Positions 1 through 11,618 of a stretch of 64,000 nucleotides of DNA are shown one piece after another. Source of the DNA: Dictyophora rubrovolvata (lineage: Eukaryota; Basidiomycota; Agaricomycetes; Phallales; Phallaceae); NCBI GenBank assembly GCA_029959195.1, contig CP114117.1, positions 620,001 to 684,000 of the forward strand, written 5' to 3'. Positions within the stretch are counted from its first letter, which is position 1. Each line of letters opens with the position of its first letter. The notes beneath the pieces were generated by a model. The model had not been told where the DNA came from. It saw only the letters and a program-made list of their open reading frames with translations, and searched no databases. The position numbers were made by a program, and so were the translations under genes.

Positions 1-1304
1 CATATATGTTTATATCTATCTCACTATCATCTCAATTACCCATGGACTGCTTAATCACGAATTTCTCTTTTGCATGCATAGAGAACTCTTTAACTTATCA
101 CCCTCTCTACATCTCATGTCTCCGCACCTACCTGTTTAATACTGTAATTCCTACTAGTACAATTATCCAGTTTGCACTCTTTTACTTCTTTTTTAGTTCA
201 CTGCCTCATCGATGCTTTCGACTTCGTCTCTGGCGAGCCTGTGCAAGCTAGGGACATAACGATCATGTAGCCATTAGTAGTAATGATTGTTGTATCGGCC
301 AATATAATTCTACCGTTTTTCTAAATTGAAGTTAGAACAGATGCTGCTTTGAGCGGTCTACCTGCAGGTACCTTTGTAAGAACCTTGAAAGGCAGTTTAA
401 GTTAACCCGCAATGCCACAGCTTTTTTCAAAGTCTTATATCACTATTTGAATTAATTGAATTGGTTATGTCACCGGCTCTGCTGTACAGCGCTCCAATCT
501 TCAGAGAACCAAAGCCAAGACGGAGCTCCGGGAATTAGTGAAAATTGAAAGTTGTGAAAAAGAGTATCGTTGACACAGCTTGTAGTAGGGTCCAAAATCA
601 ACGAGGAATGCCTAGAAGAAAATACGGAATTAGGGTATAGTTCATAGGAGTTAGGAGAGCATCGTGGTGGACGGAAACGGCGTCTCCTACACTCAAAGAC
701 TTCTTGTCAAGGGCTTAGGCCTTAGGGCGGGAGTCCGGGGGTTAGGGCACTAAATAAACATATATATACTTTAATTACGACCTTTTCAGAATAAACGAAA
801 CAAAAAAAACTCACCGCACACAAATAACCTACCAAATGACGAGTCGAGCAGATCAGCCGAAATGCCAACTACTACCGAGTTAGTCTTCAAACATGGTCAA
901 TTAATGCTCTTTGACAATGACCGCTTAGAATCAACGCCGAAGATATTTTCAGAGTCTTCAAATACTAAAGCTGATACTTTGGCTAAAGTTCAGCATAATC
1001 CTTTTCGCTGGACCCGGAGGTGGATGTTCGTAGACCGGTGAGGTTATCCGAAGAACTATGTTCGAGCTCTTTTATTAATGTCCATTGTAAGAGGTGACAT
1101 GAAAACTGAACGCAGAAGAGATATGTTCGAAAAGTATATGAGGGGAGATAGTTTGATTGAATGATCCCTGCACAGCCTAAGCGCTGAACGACGCGGCCCC
1201 GCTTTAGCCTTTTCCCAGCTCCCCCACGATAGTAAGCCTCTCGTAATTCATGTTCAATAACTCGCGTGTCTAATAAAGATTCAGGTTATTAATTTTTTAA
1301 AGAC
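1..1304. other. Intergenic, no supported gene
   Basis: No reading frame here resembles a known protein. The only candidate is a 59-codon ATG-to-stop frame at 862-1041 on the plus strand, beginning MPTTTELVFKHGQLMLFDND; it has no recognisable domain. Two TTAGGG words near 722-748 are isolated and not a telomere array. Confidence 0.5.
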
Positions 1305-2411
1305 ATGGCTATAGAACGTATTCCCATTGAAATATGGTATCAGATTATCCGCGAAGCTACCTGGGTCCCATCTTGGGTGCTCAACGGTACACTATACGAT
1401 CCCATCCGACGTATACCTAGAAGACCCTTTCCAAAGCATCCAAAACAAATATACCCGATCTTGCGTCGATTAATCCAAATAAAAATATCGATCGCCTTGG
1501 TCTGTAAATCTTGGAGTCAAGTTTGTTCCGAATTTCTACACGAATTCTTATTTATACATCAAGAAAGGACTATAGTCCGCTTGGTGAACAAGTACCAGAC
1601 GATCGACATGAATCTTCATAAAGTGCTCCGGATAGATTTTTTCCCGTCAAAGGACTCTGGGCATCTGTCTTCCGCTTCCGCGTTAATTTCCATGTGTCCA
1701 TCCCTCCTCGCCGTCGCATTCCATGACCATGTCATTAATATTGAATATCTCGTATTTGAGATTTTGGCAGAATCACAATCATTGTGTTGCTTTGAATGGT
1801 ACATTCCTCAAGAGTTACCCAAGGCAATTACCTCTTCCATCAAAGCTCGAAACTGGTCGTTTTACATCTGTGGACACCCTCGATTCGAGAGGCTCAATAT
1901 ACTTGATGTTTTACGTGATAGCACGGAAGCTTTGTATGATCCGAAATTTGAGCATGTCGAACCCATCCGACATCTGGTTTTGGACGACCGGGTAAATGAG
2001 AACTCGTTCGTAGACACGAACCACGTTAATTATACCATGAATATCCTTACCCTTTACGGCTTCACTTTTCGATACCGAAATGACTTTTTATCCAATTTAC
2101 CGCCCACTGTCCACACACTCGTAATCAACGTTGAAGATATCCCTGCCTCAGTCTCCTTTGTTGCACAACATGTCAAGCATATAGGTCTCAGAGGAAACTC
2201 AACGCCCTCTTCAGCAGAGATTGACCACTATTTCAACTTACTTATAGGAGATAACGCCTATTTTCCTTCTCTACAGTTTTTACAGCTCGCTGATTCCCCA
2301 TTAGTTATTGCTTTTCGGAAGCGTCCTCATCAGCTAAGATTATGGACACGCAGGTGTTCATCATGGGGTGTTTCCTTGCGAGATGAATCCGGGAATCGAT
2401 TCGAAAGTTAA
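1305..2411 (+). CDS. F-box-like protein, single exon
   Basis: This is an uninterrupted 368-residue frame. The N-terminus (MAIERIPIEIWYQIIREAT, then about residues 60-80 with IALVCKSWSQVCSEF) has the pattern of a basidiomycete F-box: a hydrophobic helix with conserved Pro/Glu/Ile-Trp, a spacer, then a second helix ending in VCKSW. The rest is leucine-rich without clear repeats, as in the large Agaricomycete F-box families. By family, such proteins link substrates to SCF ubiquitin ligases through SKP1; the substrate cannot be guessed. The ATG at 1305 is the first in frame, follows an AT-rich leader, and places the F-box at residue 4 as is usual. The spacer between the two F-box helices is longer than normal, so the domain may be a divergent variant. 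Confidence 0.75.
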   Translation: MAIERIPIEIWYQIIREATWVPSWVLNGTLYDPIRRIPRRPFPKHPKQIYPILRRLIQIKISIALVCKSWSQVCSEFLHEFLFIHQERTIVRLVNKYQTIDMNLHKVLRIDFFPSKDSGHLSSASALISMCPSLLAVAFHDHVINIEYLVFEILAESQSLCCFEWYIPQELPKAITSSIKARNWSFYICGHPRFERLNILDVLRDSTEALYDPKFEHVEPIRHLVLDDRVNENSFVDTNHVNYTMNILTLYGFTFRYRNDFLSNLPPTVHTLVINVEDIPASVSFVAQHVKHIGLRGNSTPSSAEIDHYFNLLIGDNAYFPSLQFLQLADSPLVIAFRKRPHQLRLWTRRCSSWGVSLRDESGNRFES

Positions 2412-2929
2412 TGTAATCAAAGGCTCGTTAAATAAATCTGACCAAGTGAAAACCGTCTTTGGCAATCATTGAAATCTCGTTCTAGTATTACCCGGCGGTA
2501 TGTATTACTGATCCTCGATCCTCAGTGAACACCATTTGTCACCCTGTATTGTCATGCAAAGTCTCCCTGTGAGAAACTGTTCTCCTCCGTCAACTTTCGT
2601 ACATCCCTGTGTGTATGTCTTTGACAATTGACTAGGAGAAAAGATCAGATCCACCTAGGACGCGTCGCGTTCTCCACGAGACTCTAGGAATCTTGCCCGA
2701 CTCGGAGTCTCTCAGTCCTACTCCTCCAAAAAAAAATCAGCATCAAGAGTTTTATTGCACTAGCGTTTCCACGATGTTCATTGTAGTTTTGAGCGTGCTC
2801 CTGTCTATCAACTACAACTTTGACGCGGTCATCCATCCTATTAAAGTTACAACCAGCACTTGGCGGAACGCTATACTAGCGGAACGGATTGGCGGGACTT
2901 TGGGAAGCCTTGTTGAAATGCGTTATCGC
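2412..2929. other. Intergenic, no supported gene
   Basis: This is the 3' flank of the F-box gene. A short frame starting near 2693 has no recognisable features and I treat it as chance. Confidence 0.5.
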
Positions 2930-3240
2930 ATAAAGTATATATGTACGCATAAATATTGGTAATAACTAATAAGTGATAAAACTAGTCGAGTGTGAATACT
3001 AATCACGGTTTTTTTTTCCATTCATTGTACAGGCATGGAAGCCTGAAGGGGCTCAGCGGAGTATCTCTATCCATGTCTACAAAACAACAATCATGTTTTT
3101 GGTTCACGACGTTGTGCAATGAAAAGACAGGGATTACAGCAACATTCCAGCTAGACGGTCAAGTATACATGGTCATTATTGACCGGTGACCGTTAATCCG
3201 GTGACGGACACTGCATAAAGCATCTCGGAGGTGGAAACAC
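2930..3240. repeat. Gene-less relic of the secreted-protein flanking repeat
   Basis: The left part (about 2943-3000, AT-rich with AACTAGTCGAGTGTGAA) matches the sequence downstream of the two small secreted-protein genes (about 10303-10362 and 12757-12825). The right part (about 3010-3235, from TTCCATTCATTGTACAGG through GACGGACACTGCAT to AAGCATCTCGG) matches the sequence upstream of those genes (about 11619-11860 and 14065-14335). Here the two flanks lie directly together with no coding sequence between them. I infer a third copy of the duplicated unit that lost its gene, or the ancestral empty flank. Confidence 0.7.
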
Positions 3241-3329
3241 CTAAACAAATCAAAAATCAAATGAAATAAAGAAAACTTTCCATTCATTCTTCCTACTTCT
3301 TCAAAGTACTAAAAGACGTGTTTCTGATT

Positions 3330-3480
3330 GAGCGGGTGGCTCGGGCCATAGACGCTGGGGAAGATGACGGTCGGAAAAAAAGGTTTGGGCTATTTGGACC
3401 TTGGTTTGCGTCTTTCGTACACAATCACTTGCCCGCCGACTAACGCGCGCCCCGGGCAAGGCACTGCAGCCAATTTTGAC
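3330..3480 (+). repeat. Dispersed repeat, inverted relative to 12145-12272
   Basis: The words AGCGGGTGGCTCGGGCCATAG, AAAAAAAGGTTTGG, GTACACAATCAC and CCCGCCGACTAACGC occur here in order. They recur in the same order on the opposite strand at 12145-12272. Spacing is similar and the intervening bases have diverged, so this is an old inverted duplicate. Confidence 0.65.
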
Positions 3481-3900
3481 GTTGCCCTGCTCTGCCGCAG
3501 CTCTATTGCTCTATTGAGGTGCGGGCTGTGATGCACGATGTCCAATGGATGATGATCGACAATTTAAGTATGACAACCGGTTAGTTATGTGTATGAAACT
3601 TTTTTCTGTTTTTGAATTCCTAGGAATACCTGCGTTCTACCGGGATAACGCGTATGTTAGTCCGTGCTTTCTCTTCTATGGGACTGGTTGTGGTCCCGAG
3701 TCAGACATCACCCGACGGCAACCGATTAATGATTCACTATAATTGGCCCAAGTTCCATGGTGATGCTTATGCCTGTGTCCCCAACTGGAAGACGCGAGGT
3801 GAGATATAATTTCGAAGCCTGTCAAACGTCTCGGTAAAAATCGTGAGACTCCACAAACTTCCCAGTCAATTACCAAAGACTACGACTCCTGTGCGCTTCC

Positions 3901-6049
3901 ATGTCTATAACGTTTCTCGATCTCGCCATCGCCTTAATAGCCCTATCCATATCTTTCTTCCTACGTCGTATCGCGGTGCGCGTCCCGAAAGGTCTGTGTG
4001 TAATCACATCTTCCTTTTGAGTCGTGGTAGAATTGTCCTTTGTAGGTCTCCGGTTGCCCCCCGGTCCTCCGAGGCATCCTATATGGGGCAATTTAAGAGA
4101 TTTACCGTCTGGGGCTCTGGAATACAAAGTGTATGAGAAGTTGGCTAAGGATTATGGTAATTGAGGCTTTTTGTTGTCGTTGTCTTGACATATAGACTTA
4201 TCTTGCTTAAGGCGACCTTGTGTATTTGAATATCTTGGGTCAATCCATACTTCTCATCAATTCAGCAGAAATGGAACGAGAATTATTCACTAAAAAAGGT
4301 GCTATATATTCGGGCAGAATAAAAACAACGATGATACATGACTTGTAAAAATGGAGATTTAAAATTCTCAGACACTTGTACTAATCTTTTTCTATATAGG
4401 ACCCAGCTTGGTGAATCGACCGCTATAACGATCGACTATGGTGAACGATGGACTCAATATCGGGCAATATTACATGATTTGATTTCGTCCAAGAGCGTCC
4501 TTTCATTTCATCCCCTGTTGGAAGAGAACGCCAGGTCTGCCAGCATTTTCATTTTGTGCCTGACGTTTTTTTTTTGACGAATTTTCTGGGCGATCAACAG
4601 GTCCTTCGCACGACGTCTTATCGCTGAGCCTGTGAATGACCTGAAAATTACACGATATATCACCGGAAAATTTATAATGCAGGTCCGAAAAATAATCCTG
4701 GAAGCTATTGCGTAGCTAACCTAATAGCTTGAAGCTTGTTTACGGAATTGACGTCCTGTCTGAAAATGATCCATATTTAAAGCTTGCAGAGCGTCTAGTA
4801 GGAACTATTTCAGAAGTAGTTGTACCTGGAGCGTACATAGTTGATGTTTTACCAATCCGTAAGGAAGATACCATACCAGAATCGATCTAATACTCAAAAC
4901 CTGAATCAGTGAAGTATCTTCCCTCATGGATCCCCGGTATAAAGTTCCGAAAGGTGGCCGAACAAATAGAAAGGGATTTCCAAGACATGATGGATCTTCC
5001 ATATAAACATGTCAAGGCAGCTTTCGTAAGTTGTCCTGATTGATGGTAGATTTTTTTTTAAAAAAAAATGTAGAAACAAGGAAAATATGAGCCTTCTTTT
5101 GTGTCGAATTATTTGGAAGGTCTCGTCAGCAATCCCGATTCAAGTTCTCCCCAATATTCCGAAGAAGCAATTCGTCAAGTAGCGGTAACCATGTATATTG
5201 CAGGAATCGACACAGTAATAATACTGCTTTTTTTTTCAATAAAAGTAACTCTACTGAAGCCTGACTCCAGCTAGAAGCCCAAATACGCTTGTTTTTCTTG
5301 ACGATGGCACTCCATCCAGATGCCCAGAAAAAAGCGCAGGAAGAACTAAATAGGGTGGTTGGAAGAGATAACTTACCTTCATTCGCTGATCTTCCTGATC
5401 TTCCGTATCTCAATGCATTGTTCAATGAGACGTTACGGTGGCATACTGCAGGACCGATGGGATTGCCCCATCAATTGAGGCAGGACGACGTAATAAACGG
5501 ATACTTCATACCTGGAGGAACCATCTGTATTGGAAACACTTGGTAATCAACTTGTTAACAACTTCTTGCGATTGCTCTTTCTTAACAATCAAACCAGGCT
5601 CCTTTTCCGCTCAGAAAAAGAGTACGGCCCTGACACTCATAAATTTCGACCAGAACGGTTTCTGGATGGAAGTGCTAAAGTAAAACCAGATCTCGCTTTT
5701 GGATATGGGAGACGGTATGACCATGCATATTTTCGTAACCTCTATCCAAGTCCTCAATGTTCCGTGTGTAACTTTTTAGTGTGTGTCCTGGAAAAGCATT
5801 AGCCGAAAGTTTCCTTTGCATCGTGATTGCAACTATGTTGCATACTACGAATATATCCATGCTTGAGGATGAACCTTTGGCTGGTATCATTGAAAAAGAA
5901 GAGTTTACTTCAGGAGTCATTGCGTAAGTGACTGTTTTTATTTTTTTTTTGACGTATCCTTACATTTGTTTCTTAGACGTCCGCGAGATTTTAGATGCCG
6001 GATTGATGCACGATCGGATGTCCAGGTTGTTTTGAATCAATTGGGCTGA
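3901..6049 (-). other. Antisense strand of P450 gene: no gene
   Basis: Frames on the minus strand across this P450 locus are shadows of the plus-strand gene and carry no domain of their own. Confidence 0.6.
3901..6049 (+). CDS. Cytochrome P450 (OmtA/CYP64-like), copy 1, 12 exons
   Basis: Splicing 11 short introns gives a 512-residue P450. Residues 1-25 form a membrane anchor (starting MSITFLDLAIALIALSISFF), followed by the proline hinge LRLPPGPPRHPIWGN. The oxygen-binding I-helix motif AGIDT is at about 307-311, the K-helix ExxR (ETLR) at about 364-367, the PERF region is HKFRPERFL, and the haem loop AFGYGRRVCPG carries the ligand Cys at about 443. Exons checked: 3901-3991, 4046-4156, 4212-4344, 4400-4534, 4601-4682, 4735-4858, 4910-5025, 5074-5214, 5271-5542, 5598-5714, 5780-5923, 5977-6049. 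All junctions are GT-AG and the sum is divisible by three, so the gene looks intact. It resembles the O-methylsterigmatocystin-oxidoreductase-like class expanded in basidiomycetes; by class it is an ER monooxygenase needing a P450 reductase. The substrate is unknown. Confidence 0.93.
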
Positions 6050-7551
6050 TTATAGTCCTTGGAAATTCGAAAATAGAAAGATGTGAAAAAAGAGGTCTTT
6101 CTCTTTTGTTTTACCTTCCAAATTGACGTGTCATGCATGTCATGTTTTATTCTGAGAGACAATTATTGGGACCCACAGTCTCTTAAGTTCGTTCGTTCCT
6201 CCGCGTTGGCCACTCTTGAACAGTAAAATGGACGTAGACAATATAGACTCATAACGCTCTTCGTGATCTTTTGAGCAAAACCGTTCTACTGTCGTCCAGA
6301 TTCCCCGATTGGTTATCGGGGTTTTAATTGTACTGCAACGCCTTTATTATCTATCCAGCTTTCGTTGATACACTACTTATCTGAAGTAGCTACTGATGAT
6401 ATACAAAGTTGAAACACTATCCTATTCTACGCACCTCTAGTTCGCAAAGCCCCCTTTTTTTATCAGTGCGCGTCCTGAAGGTGTCTGCATGCAAGCCTTC
6501 GACAGCTGTTGGCGACGGGAATGACTAGAAGATTATTTTTTGGGAGGCACGGCTTGGTATTTCGATTACTTTTCATCGCGGTGGCGAATTTACACAGTAA
6601 ATACGACTGAAACGCGTTTTATGTTGACCAACTATGTCGACAAAGACAATTGTGGATCTACGTATACCTAACATTCAGACTTCATCTCATGACCACACAC
6701 CTACAACACGTCATGCATCATGGATAGCACCTTTCCCAGGGTGGTGTGGGGTGAAATGCGTATTCAATCCACTTACGTGTTCTTTTACCAGACCTGATTG
6801 GCTCTTCATCTAGAAATCCTCTTTACATATCTAGAATTCTTAGGCCTCGGCCGTCATCTATCTGGTTATGTAGCATTCTGTACCTGCCGCCCTTTTTATA
6901 TTAGAGATCCTGCCAAGCGCGCGTACAGTACACTTCTCGAGAATTCAAATATTCAACGTTCACGTTCAGCGCTCAGCCGTGACCATCGCACCCTGTTGAC
7001 TGGAAATCGAGAGTGACTCGTACGGGACAACGAATAACCAAAGGTGGTTAGATGAATTGTTCTCTCTCATCTCGACGAGAACTGGCAAACAGCCGGCGTT
7101 CAGGGTCAACCGGTCATGTACATGTAATGTTGGTACCTTTTCTCCTCGCCGGTCGTAACAGTCGCTAAGTACGTTTCCCGTCTACACTAGAAGCATTAAA
7201 CTATCTCTTCACAACGGTAGTTCTTTGATGGTTCGGATCCAACGTCTAACAGTTTATTATCCAATCACGCGGCGATGTTACCAAGTCATGAGGTGATTCC
7301 TAATTCAGATCTCATTAATTACGACATTCGTTTTCATATAAGAATTGGAGCTAGCTGTTGGTATGCAAAATATCTTAATGGAGTACTCAAATACTATCCG
7401 CTCATACGCATGGCTTTACATATTTATGAGCATGCCCATCGATGGAAACATTCCTGTCAGATAAGATAAATTCAGTTGAGTTTCAAAAAGCAACCAAGCC
7501 CACGCTAATAAATACGCTAGATCTGGTGATTAAAAGTCCCACACAACCTCA
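6050..7551. other. 1.5-kb spacer between the two P450 genes
   Basis: No coding frame here has recognisable domains or a plausible splice structure. I see no P450 fragment, so the spacer is not an obvious third copy. Confidence 0.5.
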
Positions 7552-9744
7552 ATGTTCCTGTTCATCCTCGACGCTGTCATTGCGTCTATAGGCTTATGCC
7601 TATCTTTTTTCTTGTATAGTATCACTGTACGCGCTCCAAAAGGTTTGCTCTCAATTACTTTGATCTACATTTGTGTTTATTCTGCGTACTACAGGCCTTC
7701 GGTTTCCACCGGGTCCTCCAAGACATCCAATATGGGGCAACTTGAAGGATTTACCGTCTCAGGGAGCCCTGGAATACAAAGTGTTTGAGAAATGGGCTAA
7801 GGAATACGGTACTTCACCTATCATCAAACTTCTTTGGCTATTGTTGATTCCGCGTTCCTTTTCCAAGGCGATCTTGTCTATTTGAATACATTCGGCCAAT
7901 CGATGCTCATTGTAAATTCAGCGGATATAGGACGGGAGTTGTTCACCAAGAAAGGTGCTATATATTCCGGTAGAACTGAAACAACAATACTGCACGATTT
8001 GTAACAACGTCTTTCCAACAGGTTCAAAGAGTAGCTGATGGCTTTTTCATTGTGTATAGGACAAACTTCGGTAAAACAATTCTTTTTACGATGGACTATA
8101 GTGAACGAAGCACTCGGCATCGGGCGATGCTACACGATCTAATTTCGTCTAAAAGCATACCTATATATTATTCATTAATGGAAACAATCACTAGGTACGA
8201 TAGCGTCCCTCACGCCTTCAGTATCAACTGATTTCCCACCGTTACTAGGTCCTTTGCACAACGTCTTATCGCTGTCAACGAGCGAGTGAATGACCTGAGA
8301 ACTGTCCGTAATACAGTTGGAAGTTTTATTATCCAGGTCTCTAAATTTGAAATTATTTTAAATAATATAACATGCCTAACAGATTTTTTGTTTCCAAAGT
8401 TGGCGTACGGTATTGATGTTTTACCTGAAAATGATCTGTATGTGGAATTAGCAGATCGCACTATGCACAGTGTGACCCGAGTGGTTGTTCCTGGCACATA
8501 CATGGTTGATATATTACCAATATGTAAGGACTGTGTTAAATCTATTTCATGGACATGATTATTGATGGTTAACATTAGTGAGATACCTTCCGTCGTGGTT
8601 TCCGGGTTTAGAGTTTCCCAAATTAGTGAAAAAAATTAATAAAGACTTTCAGGATTTGGTGGATCTTCCGTATGAATATGCCAAAAACGCTCTCGTAAGT
8701 GATGGCTACCTATATTGCACCTTGCACCTTTCATCAACACAACACATAGAAACAAGGAAACTTCAAACCTTGCTTTGTGACGAATTATCTAGAGGATCTG
8801 ACCAACAACCCCAATGCTCCTCAGGATGCCGAAGAAGTGATTCGTCAACTGGCGGCGGTTTTCTATCTCGCGGGAATTGACACCGTAATTCTAGTTTTTT
8901 AAATGAAAAAAAAAAAAAATTGTTCATTGACTGAACCCGAACTCATACTAGCTCGAGACCCAGATTCGGGTATTCTTCTTGGCAATGGCACTTTACCCCG
9001 ATGTTCAGAAAAAAGCCCAAGAGGAGCTGGATAGCGCGATTGGAAGAGATAATCTCCCGTCTTTTGCTGATCTTTCCAATCTTCCGTATCTTGATGCACT
9101 CCGCAATGAAGTGTTACGATGGCACCCTGCCGGTCCGATGGGACTACCACATAAATTGAAGGAGGACGACGTGATAAATGGGTATTTTATACCTAAAGGA
9201 ACTACTTGCATTGGAAATAGTTGGTAAATTCATATTACATGACTTTGGGGCTTCTCGGTCCTCTGACGAAACTAGGTTTCTCCTCCGCTCTGAAAAAGAA
9301 TATGGGCCTGAAACTCATAAATTCAGACCGGAAAGGTTTTTAGATGGAAGTGCTAAAGTGAAATCTGATCCTGCATTTGGATTTGGAAGACGGTAGGGAC
9401 ATAACGAAAACTAATACATACATATCTTCGATTTTCCATTCTCAAAATTTCTGTTTTTATTTTCAGGGTATGTCCCGGGAGAGCTTTGGCGGAAAGTTTT
9501 CTCGCCATCGTGATTGCAACTGTTTTACATGTTGCAAACATTTCTGTACTTGAAGATGAACCATTAGCTGGCATCCTTGAAAATAATGAAGTCACCCCAG
9601 GAATAACTGGGTAAGTATATGGTTTCAATATTCCATGAATATAACAAGGACATGGAGTGTTTTTTCTTTTCTTTTCATAGACGACCACGAGATTTCAGAT
9701 GCCAGATCGATGCACGACCAAATGTCCAGAACATCTTTACATAA
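7552..9744 (+). CDS. Cytochrome P450 (OmtA/CYP64-like), copy 2
   Basis: This is a tandem paralogue of the P450 ending at 6049, with the same exon plan and intron phases. The anchor begins MFLFILDAVIASIGLCLSFF and the hinge is LRFPPGPPRHPIWGN. Also present are the I-helix AGIDT, ExxR as EVLR within LRNEVLRWHPAGPMG, HKFRPERFL, and the haem loop AFGFGRRVCPGRALAES. All junctions I traced (for example 7641/7695, 7808/7868 and the haem-loop junction at 9392/9466) are GT-AG, and the frame stays open to TAA at 9742-9744. The C-terminal half is very similar to copy 1 (shared RSEKEYGP and DGSAKVK), while exons 4-6 have diverged. A local duplication with later divergence is the simplest reading. Substrate specificity may differ between the copies, because the diverged part includes probable substrate-recognition regions. 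Confidence 0.93.
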
Positions 9745-10125
9745 TTAAATCATATCCCAATGAGCTTTTCGGATTCTCACAGCCCACTAAGAATGTATTA
9801 GGAACCTTCTTGTGCATAGAAATAAAGGAATACCTTTCGGTTCTAGGTAACTCAGGTTGTAGTCTCAAAGGGCCATATTAAAAATCATTCATATCAGTCT
9901 GAGCCAAATGCTATCGAGTCCGCAAACGTTCCTCGTTGACATAATTGCAGTGTAGGTCGTGAAACTTTCCTTTACGCAGAGTAGAGTTGAGCACGGGCTG
10001 CGGGTACAATCGACTTGTTTCGTGTATTCGTGTCAATCTTTTAACTGTGTGAGCATGAACCTCAAAAGAGAAAAAAACTGACAATGACTAATCTACATCA
10101 AAAGGCAGATACCTGTTCAATCTAG
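9745..10125. other. Intergenic, no supported gene
   Basis: This is the 3' flank of P450 copy 2. Nothing recognisable is seen. From about 10126 the sequence begins to match 11935-12000, which is the start of the duplicated secreted-protein unit. Confidence 0.5.
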
Positions 10126-10362
10126 GGACAATAATTGTACAAAACTGAAGTCTAAAGACGGCGCTGCAAACTATTAAACGAAGATTACGAAATACCATAA
10201 ACAAGATATTTACCTGCCTAAGTAATTCAAGTTGTGTTCCATCCACGCTTCAGTCTAGCCAAACTTGGCGTAGAAGATGTCACTCAGCGAGTAATCACAA
10301 TGTATGTATAAATGTTTATAATAAATAATAAGTAATGCAGGAAAAGAAAACTAGTCGAGTGT
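10126..10362. repeat. Left flank of duplicated secreted-protein unit, copy A
   Basis: The stretch around 10126-10190 (AATTGTACAAAACTGAA then GCGGCGCT-like words) matches 11935-12000. The stretch 10303-10362, with AATAAATAATAAGTAA and GAAAACTAGTCGAGTGTG, matches 12770-12825. In copy A the two parts are about 100 bp apart, but in copy B about 750 bp, so extra DNA lies in B or was lost in A. Confidence 0.65.
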
Positions 10363-10419
10363 GTAATTTACCAATGATGGTATTAATTGTCGATCCCTCT
10401 AAACGATATAATCTGTTCT

Positions 10420-11353
10420 CTATCCATGTGCGTTCTCAAAACTTATTTCCAAGAATAGCAGCATATGCTGAATATTATTGGCTACACTTGAAGAAACAGA
10501 GCCCAGCTGTTCTGTCACATTCTTTGGGAGGAAAAGAGGCATGTGAGTACATATCCATTAGCGGTCCTCAGATGTAATCAAAAACACACCGAAGTTACTA
10601 TGCTTCCGACGTTTGATTGCACACTCTGTAAATCATCGTCGTTAAGGATTACTATGAGCAAGTTAAACTATCTCACATTGATCCCCGATCTCATATTCTG
10701 GAGTGATACCATTAGGCTGCTGAAGTCGAGTACACTGAAACTATCGATAACGTTTGGATCTAACTGGTTGGTGGTGTCGTTAAGGGTGATTAGCAATGGC
10801 GCGAGCGTGCCATTCACGATTAATAGACTATCATTCTCGCCGAAAGGCTCGAATCTCTTTGTTGATATTAGTCTCAGTTTCGTTTCCCTATTAAAACCCA
10901 ACTTACACCCGCGAAAGCACCAACCTAAGTGTTTCAATTTCAATTACATAAAAACATATCAATGGATGAGAATAGGGGGGGGTTTCTTACCGTCTGCATG
11001 CGTTGGGCGGCGGCTGAGAGATCGGCTAAAAATTGCTGAAATTCTTAGACAGCACATAACAACAACCTAACTTTGTTAATAGCTTACTTCTGTTCCCGTT
11101 CCACCAGCGGCCGAAGAAATATTTTGAATATCATTGTCGACGAGTTGCTTATCAAGACGGAAAGTGAAAGAGAGGGAAAGAATTTAGTTCATGTGCAGGA
11201 AGCAGAAGTAGAGGTGTAAGCGAGACTTACGACAGCTGCTTCCACTGTGGTAATCGCATCAATTAGGGTCGTAACGTTACCACGGCGAGCTGCCAAAACA
11301 GCGGTGGCGAAAGTCGTTGCGAGGAGTACAAAAGAAGCTCTGAGATAGTGCAT
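10420..11353 (-). CDS. Small secreted protein (HsbA-like), copy A, 6 exons
   Basis: Six exons, all joined in phase 0, give a protein of about 180 residues. It starts MHYLRASFVLLATTFATAVL, a clear signal peptide with an ALA-type cleavage site near residue 21. The mature part is short, polar and probably helical, with DAITTVEAAV, FLADLSAAAQRMQT and a long exon containing NGTLAPLLITLNDTTNQLD. One exon is only 36 nt, and the last encodes NVTEQLGSVSSSVANNIQ. Length, helical pattern and signal peptide fit the fungal hydrophobic-surface-binding protein A class, which coats hydrophobic substrates, but I see no diagnostic residues and the assignment is tentative. The stop is TAG at 10420-10422. A TATA box lies 45 bp upstream of the ATG. 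A tandem paralogue sits at 12898-13855. Confidence 0.75.
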
Positions 11354-11397
11354 ATTTTGAACGAATGTGTGGATAATGTGTCGAAAATGTTGCGATT

Positions 11398-11403
11398 TTT
11401 ATA
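11398..11403 (-). promoter_or_regulatory. TATA box of secreted-protein gene A
   Basis: TATAAA (in CGTATAAAAATCGCA) on the minus strand lies 45 bp before the ATG. The same word stands at the same distance before copy B, which supports a real core promoter. Confidence 0.55.
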
Positions 11404-11460
11404 CGTAAAAACCCTGAAAACTCGGCGTGAATTTGGTGCGGTGTGGAGTGGTCAAAGATG

Positions 11461-11612
11461 CGGTGATGTTCAATATTGCGGCGTGAAGTATAATGGGGAA
11501 TGTTCAATACCGCGGCGTGGAATATAATGGGAAATGTTCAATATTGCAGCGCGGAATAAAATGCGGAATGTTCAATATCATTCCGATGTGGAATACAATG
11601 GCCCGGAATGTT
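11461..11612. repeat. Minisatellite of about 34-bp units in promoter of gene A
   Basis: About four imperfect units follow one another, each of the form GCGTGGAATATAATGG then GGAATGTTCAATATTGC. They lie about 110-260 bp upstream of the ATG of gene A. Copy B has a shorter, more degenerate version at about 13970-14060. Confidence 0.7.
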
Positions 11613-11618
11613 CTTGTT

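Noticed and set aside
700-760. Telomere-like TTAGGG words
   Set aside because: Only two separated copies, in ordinary sequence, with no array.
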